Assembly: GCA_000697475.1 (NCBI GenBank)
Contig: JNEU01000706.1
Location: forward strand, 174,854 to 238,853
Origin: Lichtheimia corymbifera B2541
Taxonomy: Eukaryota > Mucoromycota > Mucoromycetes > Mucorales > Lichtheimiaceae
DNA length: 64,000 bases
Reading direction: 5' to 3'
The position numbers and the translations under genes were made by a program. Every line of letters begins with the position of its first letter. The first letter of the stretch is position 1. This document shows positions 20,385 to 32,205 of this stretch, piece by piece. The notes below the pieces were generated by a model. The model was given only the letters and a program-made list of their open reading frames with translations, searched no databases and was not told where the DNA came from.

Positions 20385-22285
20385 CACTTTAAGTTTTTAT
20401 AATGAAGCGTGTGGTGTTTATTAGAACAAGGCTGGTCAGCTTGACCGAAAGCAGTTTGTGTGAAAGGTTCAAGTGTGAGATGGGTAATTCCAAGATCATG
20501 GGGCGTCTGCACTACTTACATATCGATCCGACCATTACATTCGGGCCTTCCCATTCAGAATTCTATAATGAAGCATATGTTTTTTAAATGAATGAAGTTG
20601 ATCAGCATGACTCAGCGAATCTTCTTACAAAGTTTCAAGTTCGAGAGTGGGAATCTCAAGGTGTTGCATAGTAATCGACATTTCATGAATCCGGGCGGGT
20701 GCAGAATTTCCGTCGGTCATAGTAAATCACTCATTACACCCTCCCATTCAAAATTCTCAAATGAAGCGTGGGTTCTTTATTATGACAAAGTTGATCAGCG
20801 TATCCAAGAGCATCTTGCGTGAAAGTTTCAAGTTTGTAGTGGGCAAACTCGAGGTTATGGGTCGTCCACCTTACATATAATACCGTCCCTTCATCGTCCG
20901 ACGCTCCCATTCTATTTCTCATAATGAAACATCCAGTTTTAACTTGAATGGAGTTGATCATCATGTCGAAGCCCACCCGACTGAACAAGTTTGACAATGG
21001 AGGTGGACAACCGCGGGGGTGTGCACTATGCACCCTATTTGGGCTCCATCCGTCTTATATTTGGACCGTCCGATTCATAAAATATCATAATGAAGTATAC
21101 GGTTTTTAAATGAATGGAGGTGATCAGCATGACTCAGCGAACCTGCTTACCAAGTTTCAAGTCCAAAATGTGCAATCCCAAGGTAATTCATACTAAATGA
21201 CATTTCAATGAATCCGGCGCTTTCCCAATTTCCGTCGGTCATAGTAAACCCCACATTACAGACTCCCATTCAAAATCTTTAAATGAAGTGTGGGTTCTTT
21301 ATTAAGACAAAGTTGATCAGCATGATCAAGAGCATCTTGTGTGAAAGTTTGAGGTCAAGGTGAGCAAACCCAAAACCATGGATCAATTTACAGTGTGCAT
21401 GAATATGCCTGAACACCTCAACCCAACTTAATTTCCAGCTCTTCCGCTCTCAGCTTTTCCCCTCTTTTTCCCATTCTCAACTGTTGCCCCATTCAAGTAC
21501 AACCACAACCTGCGAACGATTGTTCTGCTTCAACCTATCATGTCAATCCTACATTTGTTTTGATCCGATAGTCTTTGACTGAATGGCAGGTCCATGGCAT
21601 GTGCACACACCCCATTACAACACCCACGTTTGTTGACACGCTACACCTTCTCTTGGTACACTCCTTTACCGCAATCAAACGCAGCAACATTCATTACAGC
21701 AGTTGCTATTAACAAGGCCTTTACTCCATTGTCGCAAGTTACTTGCAGCAGCTTGCCTTGCAGTCTTTTCTACGTGAACAGAAGATAGCTATCATATACA
21801 GACAGCTTTATCTACGTGTAGCAACTTGCTTTCAATACATATGAGTTCCTATGGATATGGATCTGAATGTTACTTTGATGCATGGGGTGGTTATATTGAT
21901 TGGATTGGTTCCTTTGGCCTATTTAGAATGTGATACTTAGTGTCCATGATACCATATCAACTACACCACAATGCAAGCAATCTTCACTTGGGTGTGCAGC
22001 GACCACAGAGATTCTTTCTATTAACATATTGGACTTGCGTGGTTATGGTGTGTTGGACGCAATCATGCGTAATGATGGGAAATCTTGGGATGTTGTCAGC
22101 AGGAAGGATGAGTAACGCGGCTGAAGATGGTTGCTTTTGACGAGAAGCCTTTTATCTGTGATGAAGGATGCTTGATATCCATGGATTGAGAAGGGAAATA
22201 GAAATTTGAAGGTCGGAAAGCAAGGTTGGATCATTTACAACATCGTATCGGGATGCCTTTCATTCTCTAAAGCTTCATAACACAC
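20385..22285 (+). repeat. Left copy of an inverted dispersed repeat element
   Basis: From about 20401 to 21400 there are six head-to-tail units of about 165-195 bases, each starting near an AATGAAGC-like word and containing GTTGATCAGCATGA, CAAGTTTCAAG and TCCCATTC-like words. They are followed by a region (21400-22200) without repeats. The same six units in the same order, then the same flanking region, occur on the opposite strand at 60455-62550. Two exact 20-base anchors, at 21011-21030 and 21479-21498, recur at 61916-61935 and 61448-61467 with the same 468-base spacing. The borders are approximate. It carries only short frames and I recognise no transposase. Confidence 0.85.
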
Positions 22286-23253
22286 ATGCTAATAGACGAA
22301 AGGCAATGATGACTCTGCTCAACATCTTGTATTGCAAATATAATAGATTTGAGAGGGGAGATGTCCAACATTAATGCTTGATAGTACAGAAGTTTGGTCA
22401 ATGTAAGGTTAATGCATGATCCTCTGACACCGTGAACATCCGGCCAGGCGTTTTCGGCTTCTAGATGGACCCAAAAGTCCGCATAATGGGATATCCAGAT
22501 ATATAAAACGTGGGAGAACAAAGAATCCTGTGCACCTCTCATGGATCCCCTTCTTGATTCATGATCCTTGCCATTGTAATAGATGTCTCTTGATTGTTGA
22601 GATATAAAACATATGCGCCCATCAAGTTTAGGTACTATTATTAAAATAAGCTCATATGTGAAGAAGAACCTGTGCTTTACTAGGCTAGGATCATTGGCAC
22701 ATGTCACGCCACGTACTTTGGATACCATCTAGCATCTGTTTTTGGTGGTTTGTTGTGTAGTGGTTGAAACAAGGTAAATGCATTGCCGTTGCAGCATTGT
22801 AGTTTTATGCTAAACACCAAGCTAGTAGTTTTTGTATTTGCAAACACACATAGACCCCATATAGCGTACAATATAGTGGCAGTACACATAAACAAAGCAT
22901 TTCTTGGCCAACATGCTATCCGTCCCATTGTCCAAGGACACTCCATGTTGTAGCATCCTATATCATTTACTGGATTCAATGGCTGGTCCAATACATACGT
23001 TTAATCCCTTGGATCCCTTTTGATCGTGTGGTTAACTCAAAGAAGCTATTCGTACAACGGTGCATGCGTTCGAGACCACATCCGATGTCTGCTGATCGCG
23101 ATGTATATGAATGATGGTGGGTTTGGGGGGAACGATGATATCATTGTATGTTGGGGGTGGGAGATTAATACGTGTAACAGCACTACTACTATGTACTATG
23201 AAATGGAAGATCAAACCGGTTTTTTGCATCGGCGTTTCACCATGCAATGCCCT
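22286..23253. other. Intergenic stretch with one unsupported open frame
   Basis: A 153-codon frame starting with ATG runs on the minus strand from 22728 to 22267. It has no motif I recognise, and a plausible Kozak context or intron set is not visible. A second open stretch, 22704-22991 on the minus strand, has a hydrophobic run but no upstream ATG. I consider both unsupported. Confidence 0.35.
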
Positions 23254-23938
23254 TTATCGAGTATCTTGTTCTTCATAAAAGCTTCTCAGGTATTGTTCTG
23301 CTTCAGAATATTCTTCCTTGACACGCGGTAGGATTTGCGTAATCATTTTCAATGCTTCGCCCTCGTCCAACATACTGGTCCCGACCTCATCTTGGCAGTT
23401 GCCGATATTTTGAATCTTTTCACACGTTGCCTTGACCTTTTTCAATCCAATGGCTGCTGAACTTCCCTTGAGAAAATGACCCAAGTCTGACAACTTTGAC
23501 AAATCTCGCTTTTCACTGTAGGGTGTGTAAGTTGCATGAACAGCACGGAAACCATCATCATCATCACTCACAGAGCCATATCCATGTCCTTGAACGTCGA
23601 CTCCGCTTGCTCAAAGTAATTGACTACAATGCCGTATGAAAACTCATGGTCATCCTCGTCATCCATATCCAATAGCTGGTCAAAAGTCGCGGTGTCAATC
23701 AAGTCATCAGGGTCCCAGTCCTTATCATCCGCGGATTCTTCATAGGAGCTCGTTTGCTGATGTACAATAGGATGGTCATGTTGTCATCAGTATCAGCTTA
23801 TTTAGGAACCCCTTTTCCCCTGTGTGTGTGTGTGTGCTTGTTTTGCGTGTGTGTGTGTGGATTGTGTGGCAATGATTATGGACATGCAATAGGCTCTCGT
23901 TCACTCACCTCAGGCTTATCTCTAGGGCTTGCAGTCAT
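23254..23938 (-). CDS. YPD1: Ypd1-type histidine phosphotransfer protein
   Basis: This protein relays phosphate from hybrid histidine kinases to response regulators such as Ssk1 and Skn7 in osmotic and oxidative stress signalling. Exons in coding order: 23909-23938, 23572-23756, 23254-23515, giving 158 residues (yeast Ypd1 has 167). The phosphorylated histidine lies in LGHFLKGSSAAIGL, the HPt signature. A preceding acidic segment (DDKDWDPDDLIDT, then LLDMDDEDDHEFSYGIV) matches the helix before the HPt bundle, and the tail has LPRVKEEYSEAEQYLRSFY. The 10-residue first exon MTASPRDKPE is short but closed by a consensus GTGAGT donor. The gene is upstream of, and on the same strand as, nothing obviously related. 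Confidence 0.93.
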
Positions 23939-24310
23939 CTTGATTTAAAGTGTACGTAAAGAAAAAGAATGCGAAAGAAAGAGAGGAGAAAGAATGGAAG
24001 AAAAAGCTAAAAGCGAGATGATTGTAGCACGCTTAAAAGTACTCATGCGAAGAGATTCTGGTCTCTCATCTGACGTGGGGTCGGTACATCACAACATGTA
24101 ACAAATGATTTCGGTCCGCAGCATGAGTTACCCGCGCGTATCCGGATCAAAATGAAGGCGCGGGATGTTTTTCTTTTTGACAACCCACATGCCATTGTTA
24201 CACATTTCCGGTAATTAGACATCTTAGTATGGGTCTATGTACAAATATGCAACGTGTGCGTGATCTTTTATTTTGTTCTCGCTTGTTCTTTTCTGTTCGT
24301 ATGTATGGAT
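23939..24310. other. Spacer between YPD1 and the alkaline phosphatase gene
   Basis: I see no gene. The first 100 bases are purine-rich on the plus strand (a pyrimidine-rich leader for YPD1 on the minus strand). CGGATC and GGCGCGGG words lie near 24139-24163. The phosphatase stop codon is at 24311. Confidence 0.5.
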
Positions 24311-26613
24311 CTAGTAGGATGGGTGATGCAGGTTTTTAGGATTGGAATGGTACGTATCCAACATATTAGTGTATTCCTTCTTGTCATTATCGCTCAGCGT
24401 TTCCAAAGAAAAGCCATCGTTATCCCTAAAATTTTGAAAGGGGAATAAGCAAACGCATCAGGCCAAAAGTTAGATCATTGCTTACTCATTCAACATCGTG
24501 GTCAACTCGTTTAAATCAAGGTTCAGCATACGGGCAATGAATTCACCGATTTCAATGTTCTCATGGCTTCCTCGTAAGCTGTCCGCTTGGGCACCGTATG
24601 CATACAAGTTGACATCCACACCGCTGTGGCCATGCGTTGCCCACTAAAAACGCCTTCATGTTATTTACGAGCCCTGTTTTTTTTCTTTCTCTCAACCAAG
24701 GTACTTACCCCAAGCTGTGCACGGATGGATATCATTTCAGCAAGGTATTGATCCAACCGCTTTTTGGAGCCAATATTGAGCAAGCGATCAAGCTCATCTT
24801 TGGTGGGATCACCAATGCCTAAACCTTTTTGCAAAATCTCCTTGATCAAGAAATCGTGTGTCACCGATGCCTGTGCCTTAATCTTGTTGGCCAATGCAAC
24901 TGTGGATTGGGTTGCTTTAATAAGCACATCGGGATACCTGATTATCTATTGTTAGCATGACACTGCTTTAAATAGGAATATCAGCAAACATACCACAAGT
25001 ACTTGGGATACGCGCTAGTGACTTGTCGTGCCAGCGAAAGACCTCCCGTTTCATGATCGCTTGTGGAAATCAATAATGTATCTGGATGTTCATCCACAAA
25101 ACGCTTGACGAGTTCAATGGTGTTTTGGTATTCTAGGATATCATGCAGATGGGCGACAGGGTCATTGCTGAAAATGGCACATGGCGGTCAGCAAGTTGCA
25201 TGAAGTTGCTATGGTTACCAAGGTACTTACGAATGAGCTGCCATGTCAATACGACTCCCTTCCACCATTAAAAAGAATCCTTTATCCTCCTCGTCACTTT
25301 GCTCAGCAGACGACGAGAGAATCTTGAGTGCTTTATCGGTCATTTCTGTGAGACTCGGTTCGAGTGCTGGATCTCGGTCAATCTCGTAATTCATGTGCTA
25401 TATACGACATTGCCTCGTCAGCCTTTTGTACATGCATCGCCACTCCAAAGAGATAAACACACTTACATCGGGATGAAACAAGCCAAAGACGGGCAGCACA
25501 CTTGCATTATCGGGTAATGCGTCAAATTCGGTACGATTGTGATCAATCGAGAGAACATGTTCCCATCCAAACTTTTCATTCGCTTCTTTGAAGAGATTGC
25601 GTTCATCTTTGCGGCAGCTGCGCTGATCTGATTTGGGTAAAAAGTGGCAGTAACCTCCTCCAAACATGAGATCCAATGAGCGACCCAGTCGATAATCACC
25701 AATTTGTTGGATGGCAATAGCATTCTCATTGTCGCGATCGGTAACGTGTGCTGAAAAAGAAGCAGGTGTCGCGTGCGTGATGCGTGAAGTCGCTACCAAA
25801 CCAGTACGCATGCCACGGTGATATTTGGCTGACTCAAGGACCGTACCACAAGGATTCTTTTTGGGATCCACTGAATAATAGATTTATGAATAAGAATATA
25901 GCGACAAAGAAAAAAAAAGAGTGTGTATTACCTCCGATGGCTCCATTGTATGTCTTGAGACCACAGCTGAATGCTGTGGCACCCGCAGCACTGTCTGTAA
26001 CCAACGTGGATGAGCTTCTTGTTCGAGACTGGCCAACATGAATCTATAGATCCATAAAATTGGGTTTGAGCGGAAACGCACGTGCCACTAAAGGTGTGTT
26101 GTACACACACACACACTCCACTGAAAACAACAACATACTGTATCCAGGGGCATTTCATGGTCATACGGTAAGCCATGGATATACTGGTAAAATGTACGAG
26201 AAAATGAGACAGAGGCTGGGCCCATGCCATCACTAATCATCATGATAATATTGCGTGGTGCCGGCCCACTCGTGGTCGTGATGGATGATTTGGCTTGTTC
26301 CGCTGCATAAAAAAAGTCCGGGGTGGGGGGATTGGGTTAATTGTCGGTATTATTGCAAGGTAAAAGAAATAACACACTTGCCTAGTCTCCCATTTATTGC
26401 GATAGGAGGAGTGATCCATGCACCAATGGCCATACCCAAAAGTACGAGAGCGCATACTAAACCTCCCAAAAGCGATTTACGGCAAAATGTCTAAAGAGGT
26501 GGTATGAGTATCGTTTGTCTCAAAAACGGGTGTTTCATGTTGTAGTTGCTAACCAGTGCTCGTGGTGGTCGTGTAGAGCCATCCACCCAATCTTCGCTAT
26601 TGTTGTCATCCAT
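24311..26613 (-). CDS. PHO8: Vacuolar-type alkaline phosphatase
   Basis: This is a metal-dependent phosphomonoesterase, in yeast (Pho8) a vacuolar membrane enzyme that recovers phosphate. Exons in coding order: 26554-26613, 26382-26490, 26139-26302, 25932-26043, 25467-25870, 25231-25397, 24994-25167, 24709-24937, 24486-24643, 24311-24425, giving 563 residues. One membrane helix ([19 protein letters not shown]) at about residues 27-45 suggests a type II anchor. The nucleophile serine lies in [20 protein letters not shown]; metal ligands are in [33 protein letters not shown] and ATHGHSGVD. The second intron starts GC (GCAAGT) instead of GT. A short upstream frame (ATG ATA CCC ...) ends just before the start codon. 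Confidence 0.93.
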
Positions 26614-27136
26614 CAGCTGTAAACGGGTATCATTGTCGATTGGTTGGTTTTCTTTGTAACGCATATGAGCAAGAAAAAAATGACGAGGGTGAGAAAAGAA
26701 ACGAAAGAAAAGGGATCAGGAGGTGGAAGGAAGAGAAAATGAGACGAGATTATCCATTTGGGGAAACGCCGACTAAAACTTAGTGTGCTCTTGTCGATCA
26801 CACTTGCAGTAGCAGTAGTGGCAGCAGCACGCCTATTGCACATTGATTGGCCAACCACATATCAGAAATCCCAGCACATGTCTGGCTAAAACTAGTTAAA
26901 ATGTCTTTTGGTGGATCCAAGCACTTTATGATAATGGAGAAATAATCCATGGTCGTATAAAATTAACAACCCCGGTCTTTTCAAGGTTGTTTTCGCCATG
27001 CACGTTTTTGGTAAAAAGCTTTGGAATATGTCCAAAAGTCGACGTAAATGTTTTATTGGATGGAGTGAGGGTCTACTAGCAAGAGGAGGATGAAGGTATA
27101 GTGCACAAATTAACGAGGTAAGTATTGTAGACTGTT
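26614..27136. other. Promoter side of the alkaline phosphatase gene
   Basis: I see no gene in this stretch, which separates the phosphatase start from the stop codon of the Sqs1-like gene at 27137. It has an A/G-rich segment at 26660-26750 and a TATAAAA-like word at about 26956-26961 on the plus strand. No CACGTG phosphate-response word is present. Confidence 0.5.
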
Positions 27137-29461
27137 TTAGGATCCCAGACCCACACGCTTTTTGCGGATGACCACTTCGATCGGGGCTGCAATGCCTTCA
27201 TTGTTTGTACCAAGCGAATCACCATGCTTCCAACTACAAGACCAAAAATCACAATAAGCGACTGGATACAATAAACCTCTCCTCCATTAATTACCCCATG
27301 GCTGCCAGCATCCGATGACCAATGTTGCTTTCGTTAATAGGGTCCGCACCAGCACCAACAACCGAATTGTGTGCAGGCTTTGAGCTGGGTCGGTCGGTAT
27401 CTTGTTGCTTCTCTTTTTTGTTCCTTTGTTTGCCCTTCTTGCCCTTCTTTTTGCCTTTGCCAACTGGTTCAGGATCCATTTGTCGATTCTTCCGTAATAT
27501 AGATGAACGTGCGTCAATCGTAGCCTGTGCCTCTTGTAGGAAGCGTTCAATCGATCGACGATCATCAAGTAGCTGTGTATTGGTGGTCTTTTGCAAAAGT
27601 GGCATTCTACAAAGCCATATAAATGTCAATACCTTGTACACAACTACCTTAGAACACGCAGTCATCTTACCGTTGTGCTCCTGTACCATAGCTTTCTGTC
27701 TTGATGTTATACGCCGATGCAAGAAGATGGATTTGCCTACGACACATCTTGGACATAGGTGCAAATTGATAACTATGGTATGTGTGTGAGTAATACTAGA
27801 CACCATCATTCAAACTTGCTTCTTCTTACCTTGATAGCGATTCATCCCTGATAAATTGCTGTATCCGCCTATTATAAACGACACAAGTGAGTAAAGCGTG
27901 CAGTTAATGCCATGTTACAAAGACTTACTGGTCAATCTTGCGCATGTCAATCGAGATAGTCTGCTGCTGATCCTTCTTTTTGCCTTTTTGGTTTTGCTCT
28001 TCCAATCGCTTTTCCTTCTTTGAGATCTTCTTTGCGCGTTTCTCGTTATAGTGAATCCGATTCCTCATTCCTAAAATACCATGATCAATATCTACTCTCC
28101 ATTCATCCATGATCCAGTTACAGTTACTGTACCTGCATGAAGACTCGGTGGTACATCGTCCATAGCATTCAAGAGTGAGGCTCTGAACGTTTCTTCATCA
28201 ATCTCTGCCAAGGAATCGTCATCGTCTGTGTCCATCATGTGGTGATGTGGAGCAGAGCGGTTGAAAGCGTCCTCATCGATTTCCTCAATTGATTCGTCCG
28301 AGCTGATATAGTGGAATCCTCCATTACGAATGCTGTCTTGATCATCCGATTCATCGCCGTATGGCAAGTTGTCATAGTTGCTATTCACGTCGCCATTGGC
28401 AAATGCACGCATGGCAGCTTCATCGTCCTCATCCAACTGAATATTCTCAATGTAATCACGCATAGCGGCGATATCATCATCCTGCTTGGAAGTAAAGAGG
28501 TGCTCGTATTCGCCATTGTCACTACTATCAGAATCGGATCCAATGTAAATGTCATCGCCTGGAATGATCTTTTTCTTTTGTCGCTTTTGCTTTCGATTGT
28601 TGCGTTTGTTGTTGTTGCCGTTGTTATGATTACGATTGGGTTCATCCACTGGCGTATCCACTGTGACACCATTGCGAGTTTCTCTGATAAACACCTTGCT
28701 GTTGGACGTGGTGGAGATATTGTTGAAAGGTATCGAATCGTTATAGTCATAAAGATCAGCGTCATCATCTTCGTCGTCGTCATTCAAGATAACCTTGCTA
28801 GGAGTCGAATCGAAATAAAATCCCAATGATGATCCTGTAGCTTCAACATTGTTCTCCTCATCACCCGATGATGATACAATAATATTGCTGTTATTGCTGG
28901 TCGACGGGACATTGCTGCCATCATTGGTGGTGGTGGTGGTGGCTGTGGTGGTAACATGATCTGCGTCGTTATCCATCATTCCATTGTTGTCATCCTCTTG
29001 TTGAACCAAAGTGGTCGCACGAGTAAATGCAACAGTTCTGCCATATCCACGATTGCCTCTCGAAGGTTGAAATTCCAATCCATCCTCTCCCAAAAGAGGT
29101 GCACGCTGTGTTGTGGTAGCACCTTTACGCTTACGTCTCTTGGAGAAACCTATATACCCAAACCACCTTAGCGTTTGTTGCTTGTCGACCTGTGTCCATT
29201 CACTACAATACCATCGTCATTGGGATCGTCCACTGCACCAAACTGAGCAAACACTGGAAAGTCGTCCTCGTAATCGTCGTCGCTGAAGGTGTTGTGTTTG
29301 CCAGGTTCATAAACGAAACCATAACCGGAAGGGATCAAGTGACGATTACGACCATGACCTCCTCCACCACGACCACGTCCTCCACCTCTGTTATGGCCTC
29401 CGCGTCCACGTCCACGACCACGATGCGATCCACGTCGATTTCCACCTGATCGTTTTGGCAT
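27137..29461 (-). CDS. SQS1: Sqs1-like R3H/G-patch protein
   Basis: Sqs1/Pfa1 activates the DEAH helicase Prp43 in ribosome assembly and splicing. Exons in coding order: 29212-29461, 28133-29149, 27929-28070, 27830-27868, 27671-27772, 27295-27606, 27137-27233, giving 652 residues. The N-terminus is an RG-rich stretch (residues 5-38, mostly RGRG and GGGRG), followed by LIPSGYGFVYEPGKH. The middle 300 residues are acidic and Asn/Ser-rich. KISKKEKRLEEQ and RRIQQFIRD lead into a compact R3H-like segment, and the C-terminus is a G-patch: GADPINESNIGHRMLAAMGW ... GIAAPIEVVIRKKRVGLG. For the first intron I chose the GTATTG donor at 29211; later donors leave an in-frame stop or an intron of 17 bases. 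The identification rests on domain order. Confidence 0.86.
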
Positions 29462-29879
29462 AAGGGAAAAAGTGACTTTTGGGTGTTGAACGAGTCAAGA
29501 GAGAGATAAGAGTCTATCGGCATGTCAAAAAATCCACATTACTACGATCCATCCAACCAACCTACCGCAGCAGCGTTATATCAATTCTCTCCATTATCGT
29601 TCGCTGTGATTTTGCTGCGGCCTTCATGTTTGACGCACCAGTATACCGAAACAAGAACTGCGCCTGTGTACTACATATAGCCTCATTCCCGCCCACAACA
29701 TCCGTTTCTACTACTACGCCCAATAATCGGTTATGCTGGGAATAAAGAAAGTGTGTTTCTTTTCTTGGATACGTTGACCAATTGTACCTTAATTTTGGTT
29801 GCGATGTTATATGTGACGACACAGCCACCATTTCCTCCATATCATACAATATGATGCTATTATAGCTCTTTCGCTATAA
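29462..29879. other. Upstream region of the Sqs1-like gene
   Basis: I see no gene. This 418-base stretch lies between the divergent Sqs1-like start codon and the left edge of the tandem duplication at about 29880. Confidence 0.5.
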
Positions 29880-31511
29880 GCTCAAGTATAGCATTCTATC
29901 TCGTTCATATTTAAGGAATGTTCGCTTGTTGATGCTGCATAAACGTTTGTGTGACATTTGACTGATGGCATTAGCAACTATGCAAGACTGAGAGACTTTC
30001 CAACACCTTCCCTATTTACTTTTGTCCACCCCTAGCTTTCCTTTGCCTTTCAGCAAGTGCAATGACTCTCACAACAAGATATTTATTTGACACAAACTAT
30101 AACGATGCGTGGTGTATGAAGAAAAATGATGAATATGTAACTACTTTGGAGATGAAATCTCTTCGAATGCTCATGTGACATGAAGGGATTGCTTCTATCA
30201 ATAGCTCAAGTATTATACCCAGCAGATGGATGTTTTGATTATCTTGTATGGATCCATGAGAGAGAACCATGAAAATATTAAAATATTCCTGTCGTATGAC
30301 ATCCAATATGCACCAAATATCAACACGATCTTCCACTGACGATTACACGACATGAATTCTTCAGCGGCAAAACGCTTACTTACAGCAAGGTTTATGCTTA
30401 CCATGTCACAACAAACCCACTTGCATGATGCTACTCGGGTTTGGCTTTAAATGGTACCCCTTTGTCTCCTTATCCCTTACTCAACAACCATGAAATTCAG
30501 ACTCTTGCATCATGTTTACAGAAATCATTGTATATAGAGTTAATGAGCAATCATTTTCAAATAAATGCTGGAAGGAGTGATGGAAAGGCTTGCTCATTGT
30601 CATGGGTTGGACGTGAACGTTCTCGACGCCACACGTACGCGCACACCCACACACACACACAAAGAACAAAGGATCTGCCGGTTGTCCGAGCGTGTTTGAA
30701 TGTCTCATCTTCGTTGTTTATTTCTCTCCGATGTGCATGATACAGTTCATTTCTGCAAAATGCATGCATTCATTCTTTTACATACGCGATTGAAGCATCA
30801 AAGCCCCATTCTTTCATGTGACATAACCACCTTTTATGCCCGCTCTGATGACATTTTACGGTGTCAAGGCCTAAAGACGGAAGATGGCCCGACGACCTTT
30901 TCGTCATATAAAAATAGTAATGCGTAAACAATGCACATCCATTTGTCTGTTGTTGTTTGCGGCCACACTAAAACTCAAATGGAATGGCGGATCCAGATAT
31001 CAACAAGAAAGAAAATACAGCCGCTCTTCCTTTGCCAAGCCATTGCTGCCCCAATGACATAATGCGGCCCACCACAACAACGAAATAGCCTATACCATAT
31101 GCATATCAACAACACCCACCAAAATTCATTGTCCACCCAAAACAGCACCCCCCCCCAACAGCACCTTCATGCCAAGGAATACTGTACTGAGCAACTAACC
31201 AGGTGATAACAACTAAATCGTCGATCCCTTTGATAATGTTGTGCACACACACAATGCTTCTGGTTGTGAATGAATGACAGCTACCATGCTCTGTGTGTAA
31301 TGCAAATGGTTGGGCACATCGTCGTCAATGGTACAACAGCAGCCTTCGTGTACTCATGAAAGCGGTAAGGTCAAATGGTGCAAGGAAAAAAAGGGTTGAA
31401 GGGAATACATACAAGAATAGAAATGAGTGATTATTTTTGAAAGGGATGTTCGTTTGCTTTCCCAACGTGACCCTGCTGTGTACGTATTTGCGGCGAAGAT
31501 CTTGTGTAATC

Positions 31512-31566
31512 TTTATGCATATGGGCTCATCATCAACACCGCACCTCTTTGTACATATAAATAAGG
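31512..31566 (+). promoter_or_regulatory. Core promoter of the first Knh1-like gene
   Basis: The block TTTATGCATATGGGCTCATC at 31512-31531 is exactly conserved in front of the second copy. It is followed by TATAAATAAGG at about 31556-31566, a good TATA box 60 bases before the start codon. Conservation of both elements against a diverged background suggests function. Confidence 0.6.
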
Positions 31567-31624
31567 CGTCTTTTGGCATCTTGACCGAACATCATCCTCA
31601 ACAACCACTCAATCAATCATCATC

Positions 31625-32205
31625 ATGAAGTTTACTATTGCTGCTCTTGCCTCTGCTCTTCTCACCGTTGTCTCTGCTCAAGGCACAACTGGCGTTCTCC
31701 AAGTGACCAACCCTGTTCAAAACACCGAATTCACTGCTGGCAGAGTTGCCAACATTACCTGGTAAGTTGAATTGCACCTTCGTCATGATGTGCAAAACAT
31801 TCATGGTTGTTGTTATTATCAGGCAAAAGGCCACTGTTGATAAGGTCCAAATTGAATTGGCCAATGGAGACTCCAACAACCTCAATCATCTTTATGTGAT
31901 TGCCAATGATGTTGACGCCAAGTCTGGTACTTATGCCTGGCATATTCCTGATAACACCACTGCTGGTACTTGTAAGTAATCTGCGATTCAAGCCTTTAAC
32001 ACCAATAGTTGACTAAATTTCGTTGTAATCAGATGCTCTCATTTTCGGCACTTCTCCCAACGTTGCCTACTCTCCTCAATTCAAGATTAACGCTGCTGGC
32101 TCTGGTGGTGATGATCAACAACAAGGTGGTGATGGTCAACAACAGCAAGGCGGTAGTGGACAGCAACAACAAGGTGGAGAAGGAAATACTGATGATCAAG
32201 TGTAA
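31625..32205 (+). CDS. Secreted Kre9/Knh1-domain protein, copy 1
   Basis: Exons: 31625-31761, 31823-31971, 32033-32205, giving 152 residues. MKFTIAALASALLTVVSAQ is a clear signal peptide. The mature part is a single small beta-sandwich domain of the type found at the N-terminus of yeast Kre9/Knh1 and of fungal Ser/Thr-rich GPI proteins: VLQVTNPVQNTEFTAGRVAN, ITWQ, VQIELANGD, SGTYAWHIPDNTTAGTYALI and PNVAYSPQFKI. It ends in a Gly/Gln tail (GDGQQQQGG repeats) and NTDDQV; there is no hydrophobic C-terminal segment, so no GPI anchor. It is probably exported and associated with the cell wall. AATAAA lies at about 32310. Confidence 0.85.

Noticed and set aside
22267..22728. 153-codon open frame on the minus strand
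   Set aside because: It starts with ATG, but has no recognisable domain, signal or exon context, and lies in AT-rich spacer next to a repeat element. A chance frame is as likely.
23060..23085. GTTCGAGACC resembling a tRNA B box
   Set aside because: No A box or cloverleaf pairing is present at the right distance. I found no tRNA or rRNA gene anywhere in the window.
28385..28829. Long frames opposite the Sqs1 acidic exon
   Set aside because: These are shadow frames on the other strand and in another frame of repetitive GAT/AAC codons.
29160..29215. Stop codon at the end of the first Sqs1 exon
   Set aside because: Reading through gives a TAA after TSNKR, but a GTATTG donor at 29211 forms a normal 62-base intron and joins both exons in frame.
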